Assembly: GCF_003339505.1 (NCBI RefSeq)
Contig: NZ_QPIW01000001.1
Location: 558,001 to 622,000 of the forward strand
Length of the DNA stretch: 64,000 nucleotides
Origin: Runella aurantiaca
GTDB lineage: Bacteria > Bacteroidota > Bacteroidia > Cytophagales > Spirosomataceae
Reading direction: 5' to 3'
Below the pieces are notes generated by a model, which saw only the letters and a program-made list of their open reading frames with translations, made no database searches and was not told where the DNA came from. The number at the start of each line of letters is the position of its first letter. Within the stretch, counting starts at the first letter, position 1. Of this stretch, positions 23,940 to 31,966 are shown one piece after another. The position numbers and the translations under genes were made by a program.

Positions 23940-24980
23940 TTATCCTTCAAAATTCATCGTTTTTCCCAATCGACTGCTCTCTATAGCCAACTCCATCACG
24001 CGGGTGGTATTACGAGCGTGTTGCGGCTTCACAATCAGATCTTTGCCTTCGGCAATGGCTTCATAGATGTTGTCATAAAAAGGAGTGTAGTGGCCGGGTA
24101 GCGTTTGAACCGTTGCTTTCCCTGCTTCGGTGTAAATCGTTCCCCACTGGTTTTCTGGTTCTTCTCCCCAGTTTTCGGTGTTGGGTAGAATGTTTTTTCG
24201 CAATGTATCTTCTTGAATGTCAAGCCCGTATTTGATAAAACTCCCCTTTGTCCCGTGAATGACATAGCGTAAGTTATTTTCAAAAACCATTAAACTAGCT
24301 TTGAGAATGACGCTTTTGTCGGCATAATCCATCCGGATGTCAAAATAATCGTCGGTTTCTCCACCTGAGCGAACGATTTTGATGGTGGCGGTTACTTTTT
24401 GGGGAGTGCCAAACAACACCAATGCCTGGTCAATCAGGTGAGGCCCTAAATTGTACAGCGTCCCAGCCCCTGCGGCGGCTACTTCTTTCCATGTACCCTG
24501 CGCTACTTCGGGGCGAAAACGGTCAAAATGTCCTTCAAATTCAATCACTTCTCCCAAGGTTCCGTCGTTGAGCAGTTTTTGGATGGTCAAAAAATCAGCA
24601 TCCCAACGGCGGTTTTGATAGGCGGTTACCACCCGTTTTTTCTGTTCGGCCAGCGCAATCAGTTCATCGGCTTCGGCGGTTGTGTTGGTGAATGGTTTTT
24701 CAATGACTACGTGTTTGCCCGCTTCCAAAGCGGCCTTGGCGTAGGGAAAATGGAGGTCGTTGGGGGTACAGACAAACACAACGTCGATGGAATCGTCGGC
24801 CAAAAGGGCTTCGGCGCTGCTGATGACCTCAATGGAAGGGTCGAATTCGTGCACCGAGGCGGCGTTGCGCGTTACCACTTTGGTCAATTTGAAATGAGGG
24901 TTGACTTTCAAAAACGGTGCGTGAAAATAACGCCCCGATAGCCCGAAGCCAATTAAACCAACATTTAAAGGAGTAGACAT
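23940..24980 (-). CDS. Gfo/Idh/MocA family oxidoreductase
   Basis: A cytoplasmic NAD(P)-dependent oxidoreductase of 346 residues. The Rossmann domain opens with NVGLIGFGLSGRYFHAPFL (6-24), VVFVCTPNDLHFPYAKAALE and the diagnostic GKHVVIEKPFTNTTAEADEL with the EKP motif. The C-terminal domain has LYNLGPHLIDQALVLFG, where the GxxxxD/H segment forms the active site, and ends in ARNTTRVMELAIESSRLGKT. The layout matches the YdgJ/YhhX-type members acting on sugars, cyclitols or related compounds. It converges on the SDR gene with the hairpin repeat between. Substrate unknown. Confidence 0.92.
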   Translation of the reverse strand: MSTPLNVGLIGFGLSGRYFHAPFLKVNPHFKLTKVVTRNAASVHEFDPSIEVISSAEALLADDSIDVVFVCTPNDLHFPYAKAALEAGKHVVIEKPFTNTTAEADELIALAEQKKRVVTAYQNRRWDADFLTIQKLLNDGTLGEVIEFEGHFDRFRPEVAQGTWKEVAAAGAGTLYNLGPHLIDQALVLFGTPQKVTATIKIVRSGGETDDYFDIRMDYADKSVILKASLMVFENNLRYVIHGTKGSFIKYGLDIQEDTLRKNILPNTENWGEEPENQWGTIYTEAGKATVQTLPGHYTPFYDNIYEAIAEGKDLIVKPQHARNTTRVMELAIESSRLGKTMNFEG

Positions 24981-25199
24981 AATAACAGGTTTTGAGTAAC
25001 GTAAGGGGGTCTAAAACAGATTTGCAAATAACGAAAGCATTCTCCAAAAATGAAGGGTAAATCTTTCAAAAGTTACTGTATCGGTAGCTTCTTTTTTTAG
25101 GGAGTCGGGTAGCCGCTTCTTCTTGATTGCCTCCACAAATGCTCGCCATAGCAAGCGGTGTGTGTTGGTGGAATTCCTGATAAATTGGGCAAAAAGTTT

Positions 25200-25207
25200 T
25201 ACCTTTG
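25200..25207 (+). promoter_or_regulatory. Possible -7 element for the SGNH-tsaE-ald genes
   Basis: TACCTTTG matches TAnnTTTG and lies 30 bases before the ATG at 25238. No -33 element is clear. Confidence 0.4.
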
Positions 25208-25237
25208 GCCTCTCAAAACTAGAACAGCTTTCGACGA

Positions 25238-26479
25238 ATGCGTTTTTTTCAGAAGAATACCACGCTCTTTGCCCGACTCGGCTATTTCATATCCATTGTT
25301 ATCCTATTGATTCTTTCGGTCATTGCCATTGAATTTTTTGTTGGCAACGGCGACGGTATTTGGTTTGATTATGATTTAAGGCTCATTGGTTTTCGGGTGG
25401 TGGCGTGGGCTGTCGGATTGGTCAGTCTTTATTTGTTGATTCGGCAAAGTCCCCCCGTGGTTCAAAATATTTTGCTGTCATTGACCAGCGTATTTTTTGT
25501 GATTTACGGGATAGAAACCGTCGTGGGGTGGATTCATGATGCGGGCCAAAAAGCCCCCGCCGCCAACCAGCCCCAATATGCGGGCCCTGCGTATGATTCG
25601 AGCTACGCGTTTGATGAATTCTTGGGTCGAAAACCCATCCCGAACCACAACTTTAAATGGGTCAAAACGCTGAATGGCAAGCCAGTGATAGATGTGGTGA
25701 TGCACGTAGACTCGTTTTCGCGGCGCATTACTCCCTTTGCCGATAGCCTCAACGCCCAACGCAATCGCTATGCGTTGTTTTTTGGATGTTCGTTCACCTA
25801 CGGCGACGCGGTGGCCGACAACGAAACCATGCCCTATTATTTTCAGAGAAACAACTCGGCTTTTCAGGCGTACAATTACGGTTTTTTTGGGTACTCACCA
25901 CGCCACATGCTGGCCCGTTTGCAGCATCAAGACGTGACCAAACAAGTGACTCAAAAGCAGGGTTTTGCCGTTTATACCTATATTGAAGACCACGTCAACC
26001 GAGCCATTCCGTCGGCGGGTTGGATTGGCATGTACGATGGATATTTTCCAGATATTGATGAATCTTCGATGCAAACCAATGGGGTGTATCGTTTTGTTCA
26101 TCCGCTCAAATACCGCTTTGGGATGATGGTTTTCAAAAGCAAAGTCCGTCAGCATTTTGCCATGGATTTTCCGTTTGCATACCGTCCAAAAGATTATGAA
26201 CTTACCGCCAATCTCATCAAAAAATCGCAAGAAGAATACAAAAAACAGTTTAAAAATGACGATTTTTATGTGGTTTTGTACCCAGATGCGCTGAAAAAAG
26301 ATTCCCCCATGCTTGGGTTGCTGAAAGAGCGGGGCATTAAGGTCATTGATTTTAGAAATTTGTTTCCTTATCCGTCAAAGAAATACCAATTGCAACACGA
26401 TGGGCACCCCAATCCAGAAGCACATCGACTGTTGATGGAAGAACTGTCCAAAGAGTTGAAAACGAAAGGGGTTATTTAG
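25238..26479 (+). CDS. Membrane-anchored SGNH/GDSL-like protein
   Basis: A 413-residue protein with three N-terminal hydrophobic segments (about 13-32, 48-66 and 74-93) followed by a soluble domain. That domain has SGNH-hydrolase blocks: the nucleophile block ALFFGCSFTYGDAVADNETM, AYNYGFFGYSPRHMLARLQ (glycine/asparagine region) and the C-terminal DGHPNPEAHRLL with Asp and His. Such proteins act on acylated or esterified glycans at the membrane, either removing or transferring acyl groups. The catalytic domain would face the periplasm. It is 36 bases ahead of tsaE and probably co-transcribed, though the roles are unrelated. A specific substrate cannot be given. Confidence 0.7.
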   Translation: MRFFQKNTTLFARLGYFISIVILLILSVIAIEFFVGNGDGIWFDYDLRLIGFRVVAWAVGLVSLYLLIRQSPPVVQNILLSLTSVFFVIYGIETVVGWIHDAGQKAPAANQPQYAGPAYDSSYAFDEFLGRKPIPNHNFKWVKTLNGKPVIDVVMHVDSFSRRITPFADSLNAQRNRYALFFGCSFTYGDAVADNETMPYYFQRNNSAFQAYNYGFFGYSPRHMLARLQHQDVTKQVTQKQGFAVYTYIEDHVNRAIPSAGWIGMYDGYFPDIDESSMQTNGVYRFVHPLKYRFGMMVFKSKVRQHFAMDFPFAYRPKDYELTANLIKKSQEEYKKQFKNDDFYVVLYPDALKKDSPMLGLLKERGIKVIDFRNLFPYPSKKYQLQHDGHPNPEAHRLLMEELSKELKTKGVI

Positions 26480-26515
26480 CCTTCGTTTGACAAAATAACC
26501 GAGTCGTATCATCGT

Positions 26516-26956
26516 ATGCTTCAGATAGAACCGTTTGATTTACAGGGTATAAGCCAAGTGGCGCAGCGGCTCATTCAAGCCTGCCAGACAAGCCCAGTGT
26601 GGTTGTTTAAAGGCCAAATGGGGGCGGGAAAAACCACGCTCATCAAAGCTATTTGCCAGCATTTAGGGGTCGTAAATACCGTACAAAGTCCTACTTTTTC
26701 CATTGTAAATGAATACCTTACCACGAGCGGAGAGGCTATTTATCATTTCGACTGTTATCGGTTAAAAAACACCGCCGAAGCCTACGACATTGGATTGGAA
26801 GAATACCTCGATTCGGGCAATTTGTGTTTGATTGAATGGCCCGATAAAATTGCCGACTTGCTCCCCGACCGATTTGTTACCATTTCTATCAAAGAAACCG
26901 TGAACGGGAAGCGGGAAATAATAGTTACCGATAACAACACAGACACGAACGATTAA
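26516..26956 (+). CDS. tsaE: tRNA threonylcarbamoyladenosine biosynthesis ATPase TsaE
   Basis: A 146-residue cytoplasmic ATPase that with TsaB and TsaD makes the t6A modification at position 37 of ANN-decoding tRNAs. The P-loop GQMGAGKT lies at residues 33-40, preceded by VWLFK. Further family segments are VQSPTFSIVNEY, IYHFDCYRLKN, AYDIGLEEYLDSGNLCLIEW and PDKIADLLPDR. Length is normal. It stands 36 bases after the SGNH gene and 15 bases before ald, so the three likely share a transcript. tsaB and tsaD are not in the window. Confidence 0.95.
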   Translation: MLQIEPFDLQGISQVAQRLIQACQTSPVWLFKGQMGAGKTTLIKAICQHLGVVNTVQSPTFSIVNEYLTTSGEAIYHFDCYRLKNTAEAYDIGLEEYLDSGNLCLIEWPDKIADLLPDRFVTISIKETVNGKREIIVTDNNTDTND

Positions 26957-26971
26957 ACACTTTTTACAGAA

Positions 26972-28183
26972 ATGACAGGTTTTGGAGAATTGGCTCAACA
27001 AACCGCTCTTTACCCACAGGAAGCACTGGCACCCGTCAAAGTGGGTCAACAAAGTTTGTTGATCGGACTGCCAAAGGAGGTGTCATTGCAGGAAAATCGG
27101 ATTGCCCTAACGCCCGAAGCGGTTGCTATTTTGGTGCGCAACGGGCATCAGGTAGTGGTAGAAAAAGGAGCGGGAGAAGGCGCTCAATTTCCCGACCACG
27201 AGTACAGCGAAGCAGGCGCTCAGATTGCGTATTCGCCGCAGGAAGTTTATACATCGGACCTGATTTTGAAAATTGAGCCTTTGGTTGAGCAAGAATTTAC
27301 GCACCTCAAAAACGGTCAAAAGATTATTTCAGCCCTCAATTTGCCCACGCGAGAACGTTCGTATTTTGAATTTTTGAACGAAAAGCACATCACTGGCATT
27401 AGTTACGAATACATCGAAGATAAAGTAGGCGGATTGCCCGTCATTCGGTCGTTGAGCGAGATTGTCGGGAGTACCGTCATGTTGATTGCGGCCGAATACC
27501 TCAGCAGTGCCAACAACGGGCGCGGAATTATTATGGGCGGAATTACGGGCGTACCACCCACCAAGGTGGTCGTTATCGGGGCAGGAACCGTGGCCGAATA
27601 CGCCGCTCGTACTGCCTTGGCTTTGGGGGCAGAAATTAAGATTTTTGACCAACATATTTACCGCCTTCAGCGCCTCAAATACGCCATTGGTCAAAATATT
27701 TATACCTCAATCATTGAGACAGATACGCTGGCGGAGGCCATTCAGCGGGCCGATGTGGTGATTGGCGCGCTGCGCCCCAACGACGGCTACAGCCCAAGCA
27801 TCGTTACCGAAGAGATGGTGTCAAGGATGAAGCCCAATTCGGTCATTATTGACGTATCCATTGACCAGGGCGGCTGCATCGAAACTTCGCGCATTACGAC
27901 CCACAAAGACCCCATTTATCGGGCTCACGATGTAATTCATTATTGTGTTCCCAACATCGCGTCGCGGGTAGCACATACGGCGAGCATGGCGTTGAGTAAT
28001 GTGTTCTTGCCCATGCTGCTACGGGCAGGAAATACGGGTGGTATTGAACAAATGATGTACGCAAATCGTTGGTTTAGCAAGGGTGTTTACTGCCACGGTG
28101 GTATGCTCACCAATCCGATTATTGCCAAAAAATTCAACATGCGCCACAAAGATTTAAGTCTGTTGCTGGCCGCAAGAATGTAA
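26972..28183 (+). CDS. ald: Alanine dehydrogenase
   Basis: NAD-dependent alanine dehydrogenase, interconverting L-alanine with pyruvate and ammonia in the cytoplasm. The 403-residue protein has the substrate-side motif GLPKEVSLQENRIALTPEAV (about 31-50), KIEPLVEQEF with the conserved lysine region, the NAD-binding VVVIGAGTVAEYAARTALAL and VIIDVSIDQGGCIETSR. The N-terminus is about 30 residues longer than that of Bacillus enzymes, as usual in Bacteroidota. tsaE precedes it closely. A large palindrome follows the stop codon. Confidence 0.93.
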   Translation: MTGFGELAQQTALYPQEALAPVKVGQQSLLIGLPKEVSLQENRIALTPEAVAILVRNGHQVVVEKGAGEGAQFPDHEYSEAGAQIAYSPQEVYTSDLILKIEPLVEQEFTHLKNGQKIISALNLPTRERSYFEFLNEKHITGISYEYIEDKVGGLPVIRSLSEIVGSTVMLIAAEYLSSANNGRGIIMGGITGVPPTKVVVIGAGTVAEYAARTALALGAEIKIFDQHIYRLQRLKYAIGQNIYTSIIETDTLAEAIQRADVVIGALRPNDGYSPSIVTEEMVSRMKPNSVIIDVSIDQGGCIETSRITTHKDPIYRAHDVIHYCVPNIASRVAHTASMALSNVFLPMLLRAGNTGGIEQMMYANRWFSKGVYCHGGMLTNPIIAKKFNMRHKDLSLLLAARM

Positions 28184-28185
28184 AA

Positions 28186-28233
28186 TGAGGAGCGAGTAGT
28201 GAGAATAATTCCATTCTCACTACTCGCTCCTCA
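28186..28233. repeat. 48-bp palindrome with perfect 21-bp arms
   Basis: The arms at 28186-28206 (starting TGAGGAGCGAGTAG) and 28213-28233 are perfect reverse complements with a 6-base loop AATTCC. It starts two bases after the ald stop codon and lies before the small unknown gene at 28247. No T-run follows. The arm resembles the purine tract at 8026-8040. Confidence 0.85.
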
Positions 28234-28246
28234 CTTCTGAAAAATT

Positions 28247-28651
28247 ATGATTAATAACAGTAACGAAAACACGTTAATGGACGATGCCAATTCGCCAGAA
28301 GTCAATCGACGGCTTTTGGGATTGATATCGCAGGATTTTGTTAAAATTTCCGACCAATTAAAAGAGGCTTCGTACCAGATTCGCAAAAGAGGATTTTCCG
28401 AAAATCCCATTTTTGTGGCGGTACAAAACAACCTTGATTTAGGGATTTTATTGATTGCCCAAAACGAACTGGATAACGAATGGTCGTACCGGGCTTCTTT
28501 TTTGGATGAGTTTACGCAGCGAGGATTAGTCGGTCCCGAAGCGGTAGAAATGTTTAAAGAAAACTACCGCAATCCCGACGAATATTGCTGTTTGTTCGTC
28601 ATTCAGGGAGATTTTGCGGGATTTGTTTTCATCCCCTTTCCCGAAGATTAA
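28247..28651 (+). CDS. Conserved-looking small protein, function unknown
   Basis: I do not recognise this 134-residue protein. It is soluble, without signal peptide or membrane segment. A helical N-terminal half (NRRLLGLISQDFVKISDQLK, EASYQIRKRGFSENPIFVAV) is followed by a strand-rich half (DLGILLIAQNELDNEWSYRA, EEFT-like helix, CCLFVIQGDFAGFVFIPFPE). Codon use matches its neighbours, and the reading frame is framed by a palindrome upstream and a terminator downstream, which supports a real gene. The ATG at 28274 (MDDANSPEV) is an alternative start. A Bacteroidota-specific protein is likely. Confidence 0.75.
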   Translation: MINNSNENTLMDDANSPEVNRRLLGLISQDFVKISDQLKEASYQIRKRGFSENPIFVAVQNNLDLGILLIAQNELDNEWSYRASFLDEFTQRGLVGPEAVEMFKENYRNPDEYCCLFVIQGDFAGFVFIPFPED

Positions 28652-28658
28652 TTCCATA

Positions 28659-28700
28659 GGGGCGAGGTTGCGGAGGCGTTCCGCTTGCCCCGCCCTTTTT
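28659..28700 (+). terminator. Terminator after the small unknown gene
   Basis: GGGGCGAG (28659-28666) pairs with CTTGCCCC (28684-28691), with an inner GCGGA/TCCGC stem and a final TTTTT. It lies between convergent genes. Confidence 0.75.
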
Positions 28701-28708
28701 GTTTGCCC

Positions 28709-29599
28709 TCACACAACGGCAGGTGCTGGCACAATCATCTTAAAAGCGCTCGGAATAAGAATGGCTTTTACTTCGTTTACCTTACCCAAATATTCTCCAT
28801 CTACCTGAAAATGGACTTTTTTGGCGGACTTCATTCTCAATGCGTCAGTTTGGAAGATTTCTACGGTTTCAGAATTATAAGAAGCGTGAAAAAAGACCAT
28901 CTTAAACAATTCTCGTACCGCTAGTTTTTTAATCACCACCACTTCAAATAATTCATCTTCCAACGTACCGACTGGGTTGATAAGCGCCCCTGTACCGTAT
29001 TTGGTCGCGTTGGCAATGACAATCATGGCGGCTTTCATTTTAATGGCTTTTTGGTCAATTTGGAGTTCAACTTCCATCTTTGGGTTTTGCCACAAAACCT
29101 TCAGGGAAGCAATCAAATACCCCCACATTCCGCGTACCTTCTGAAGTTTAAACTTTTTCATGGCGTAGGCGTTCAGGCCAATGTCACTGAGGTGAAGGCA
29201 CAGCTCGCCATTAATGACCGTCGTGTGAATCGTCTTAGTGATTCCCGTAATCAACACCTCCAATGCCTGCGCGGGATTGTCGGTGATTCCCAATTCGTAC
29301 GCTAGTCCATTGGCGGAGCCTGCGGGCAAAATGCCCAATGAGATGTTGGTGTGTAAAATACATTCGGCCGCTAATTTGATGGTGCCATCTCCCCCAACCG
29401 CCACTACCCGTTGGGGAGAAAACTGCTCTATTTTATCCTTTATTTTGGCGATATTGGCGCTTTTGGTGAGTTTATACAATTCAATCGTGTGATTCAGGGG
29501 GGCAAAAAAGTTGGTTATTTCCTGCGCCCAATCTCTGGTGTTGCGCCCAGAACCGGGGTTGAGGATAAAAAATATTTTGTAGCTTTCGGGGGTTGTCAT
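28709..29599 (-). CDS. YegS-like lipid kinase (diacylglycerol/sphingosine kinase family)
   Basis: A 296-residue kinase of the diacylglycerol-kinase catalytic family. It has FFILNPGSGRNTRDW (11-24), the nucleotide-binding VVAVGGDGTIKLAAECIL with GGDGT at 69-73, LGILPAGSANGLAYELGI, and the C-terminal VDGEYLGKVNEVKAILIP. The enzyme phosphorylates a lipid alcohol, such as diacylglycerol or a sphingoid base, at the membrane surface. No transmembrane segment is present. It is divergent, 50 bases away, from the App1-like phosphatase gene, which also acts on lipid phosphates in its known relatives; a linked role is inference. Confidence 0.9.
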   Translation of the reverse strand: MTTPESYKIFFILNPGSGRNTRDWAQEITNFFAPLNHTIELYKLTKSANIAKIKDKIEQFSPQRVVAVGGDGTIKLAAECILHTNISLGILPAGSANGLAYELGITDNPAQALEVLITGITKTIHTTVINGELCLHLSDIGLNAYAMKKFKLQKVRGMWGYLIASLKVLWQNPKMEVELQIDQKAIKMKAAMIVIANATKYGTGALINPVGTLEDELFEVVVIKKLAVRELFKMVFFHASYNSETVEIFQTDALRMKSAKKVHFQVDGEYLGKVNEVKAILIPSAFKMIVPAPAVV

Positions 29600-29649
29600 G
29601 GGTGGATAAAAGTTGCGATGAACTGCTATAATTTAGTAAATTGCTGAAG

Positions 29650-30639
29650 ATGGAACACAAAGTAAATAATTCTGACGTATCTGTGAAGGTTTATCACGGA
29701 TATGGCCACCAAGAAAATATGATTTTGTATGGTCATGTGCTGTCGGGCAAAAAAGTAGTTCGACGCAGGTACACTACCAATGTTTTAAAGAATGTACTCC
29801 ATTTGATAAAATTATTTTTTGTTACACCCGTTCCGGGAGTCCGAGTGCAATTAGAATGGGGCAAACAAAAATTTTACACCACTACCGAAAAAGACGGTTT
29901 TTTTAAATTTGAATGGCAATCGACGGCCAATGTAGACGCGGGGTGGCACCTTTTAAAAGTACACTTACTCAACGAACAAGGGCAACTCACGGCCACGGGT
30001 GAAGGTAAAATTTTCGTGCCACACTCTACGCAATACGGATTTATATCCGACATTGACGATACGGTACTGGTTTCACACTCGGCCGATACGGGAAAAAAAT
30101 TAAGGGTAATGTTTACCAAAAACCCCCGCAGCCGTAAAACATTTGCCGATGTAGTACGATTTTACAAACTCCTCGCATTTGCGCACACGGAGCCTGATTT
30201 ACCTAACCCTTTTTTCTACGTATCCAGTAGTGAGTGGAATCTGTACGATGATTTGAATGAATTTTTCAAACACAATGGATTGCCAAAAGGAGCTTTTTTG
30301 CTCAATAAAATAAAAAGATGGTACGAGTTGCTGCAAACGGGGGCCACGAAGCACCAAGGGAAATTGATGCGGGTGGTGCGGATTTTTGAGGCTTTTCCCA
30401 AACAAAGATTTGTGTTGTTGGGCGATAATTCTCAAAAAGACCCCGAGATTTATGCGCTGTTGGCCAATAAATATCCCGAAAGAATCATTGCCCTCTACAT
30501 CAGAAATATAAGCCCCGAAAAGGAAGATTTTACCCGAACAGTCCTAGATTCGATTCAGGATAAAAGCATATATACCTGCCTTTTTAAACACACCGACGAA
30601 GCCATCCTCCATTCAAAATCAGTGGGGTTACTTGATTGA
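29650..30639 (+). CDS. App1-like phosphatase (DUF2183, HAD fold)
   Basis: A 329-residue protein of the DUF2183/App1 family; yeast App1 is a phosphatidate phosphatase of actin patches. The N-terminal part (about 20-125) resembles a small beta-sandwich (VRVQLEWGKQKFYTTTEKDG). The catalytic part opens with FISDIDDTVLVSHS, giving the DxDxT nucleophile pair Asp134 and Asp136, followed by FFYVSSSEWNLYDDLNEFF and the third HAD motif RFVLLGDNSQKDPEIY. The start at 29650 is preferred to an in-frame TTG three codons upstream. It is divergent from the lipid kinase gene and 67 bases ahead of the dipeptidase. Confidence 0.87.
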   Translation: MEHKVNNSDVSVKVYHGYGHQENMILYGHVLSGKKVVRRRYTTNVLKNVLHLIKLFFVTPVPGVRVQLEWGKQKFYTTTEKDGFFKFEWQSTANVDAGWHLLKVHLLNEQGQLTATGEGKIFVPHSTQYGFISDIDDTVLVSHSADTGKKLRVMFTKNPRSRKTFADVVRFYKLLAFAHTEPDLPNPFFYVSSSEWNLYDDLNEFFKHNGLPKGAFLLNKIKRWYELLQTGATKHQGKLMRVVRIFEAFPKQRFVLLGDNSQKDPEIYALLANKYPERIIALYIRNISPEKEDFTRTVLDSIQDKSIYTCLFKHTDEAILHSKSVGLLD

Positions 30640-30706
30640 GTCGTTGCAAATGCTTAATAATGAAGACTTTAAACTTAACTAAACACTTAATACTCACTAC
30701 CCATTT

Positions 30707-31798
30707 ATGCTGATTATTGATGCCCACTTAGACATGGCGATGAATGCCGTTGAATGGAACCGCGACTATACCTGTACGGTACAGGAACTTCGGGAGCGCG
30801 AAATTGAAAAAAATCTTTCGGACAAACGCGATCGGGGCAAAGGCACGGTTTCGCTGCCTGACTTGAGAAAGGGCAACGTGGGTTTGGTGGTGGCTACCCA
30901 ATTGGCGCGGGTTACCCAACGTGGAAGTGCCTTTGACGGATGGTATTCGCCCGCGCAGGCTTGGGCCATGACCCAGGCGCAGGTGGCGTGGTATCAGGCC
31001 ATGGTTGATTTGGGGGAAATGGTTCAGATAACCAATGCCACAGAGCTAGATTCGCACATTGTACTTTGGGAAAATACCGAACTCCCCAACGATAAAAAGC
31101 CCGTGGGATTTATTCTTTCGTTGGAAGGGGCCGATTCGCTCATTAACCTTTCGTATCTGGAAAAAGCCTACGGTTATGGCTTACGAGCCATTGGTCCAGC
31201 TTGGTACGGCTCTGGTCGGTATGCGTCGGGGACGGGTACAACCGACGGGTTGACGGCTGCGGGCAAAGATTTGCTGCGTGAAATGGATGCACTGGGAATG
31301 ATTCTGGATGCTACCCACCTCACCGATAAGGGTTTCGATGAAGCTTTAGCCCTTTTTAAAGGCCCTGTTTGGGCAAGCCACCATAATTGCCGGGCGTTGG
31401 TGCCGCATCAGCGACAGCTTACCGATGAGCAAATTTTGCGGCTGGCTGAGCGCGGTGCGGTCATTGGCGGTGCGTTGGATGCTTGGATGATGGCCCCGGG
31501 TTTTTTGCAGCGACAATCAGACCCAAAAGCGTTTGGGGTAACGATGTCAAAACTGGTAGACCATTGGGATCATATCTGCCAGTTGACAGGCAATAGCCTG
31601 CACGTTGCATTTGGAACAGATTTGGACGGAATGTTTGGTCGAGAGCAATCGCCTTATGATTTAGATACCATCGCCGACCTGCAATTGTACCAAGATTTGC
31701 TTCGTCAACGGGGATATGGGGAGGATGATTTAAAAAACATCTTTCACCAAAATTGGCTGCGGTGCCTGAAGCAAGCTTGGCAAAACAATATTTTATAA
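30707..31798 (+). CDS. Membrane-dipeptidase family (M19) peptidase
   Basis: A 363-residue zinc dipeptidase of family M19. Metal-binding motifs are visible: DAHLDM (5-10), LSLEGADSL with the bridging Glu, ATHLTDKGFDEAL, ASHHNCRALVPHQRQLTDEQ and FGTDLDGMFG near the C-terminus. There is no signal peptide, so unlike the mammalian renal enzyme it is cytoplasmic here. It would cleave dipeptides, possibly with D-residues. It lies in the same direction as the App1-like gene and 168 bases before susC. The AT-rich gap 31799-31966 shows no clear terminator; it presumably holds the susC promoter. Confidence 0.9.
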   Translation: MLIIDAHLDMAMNAVEWNRDYTCTVQELREREIEKNLSDKRDRGKGTVSLPDLRKGNVGLVVATQLARVTQRGSAFDGWYSPAQAWAMTQAQVAWYQAMVDLGEMVQITNATELDSHIVLWENTELPNDKKPVGFILSLEGADSLINLSYLEKAYGYGLRAIGPAWYGSGRYASGTGTTDGLTAAGKDLLREMDALGMILDATHLTDKGFDEALALFKGPVWASHHNCRALVPHQRQLTDEQILRLAERGAVIGGALDAWMMAPGFLQRQSDPKAFGVTMSKLVDHWDHICQLTGNSLHVAFGTDLDGMFGREQSPYDLDTIADLQLYQDLLRQRGYGEDDLKNIFHQNWLRCLKQAWQNNIL

Positions 31799-31966
31799 AA
31801 AGTTGTTATCGCGATAAAACATGATTGTAAGCATTTGATATGTCCAAATTTTAAGTGTATAAATGACATATTAAAAAAAATTAATAAATAGTGCATATAA
31901 CTTAATGGAAATTTAAAAATTACCTATAATTTGCGTTTGAGTAATTAAACTAATCCAATTTATTGT

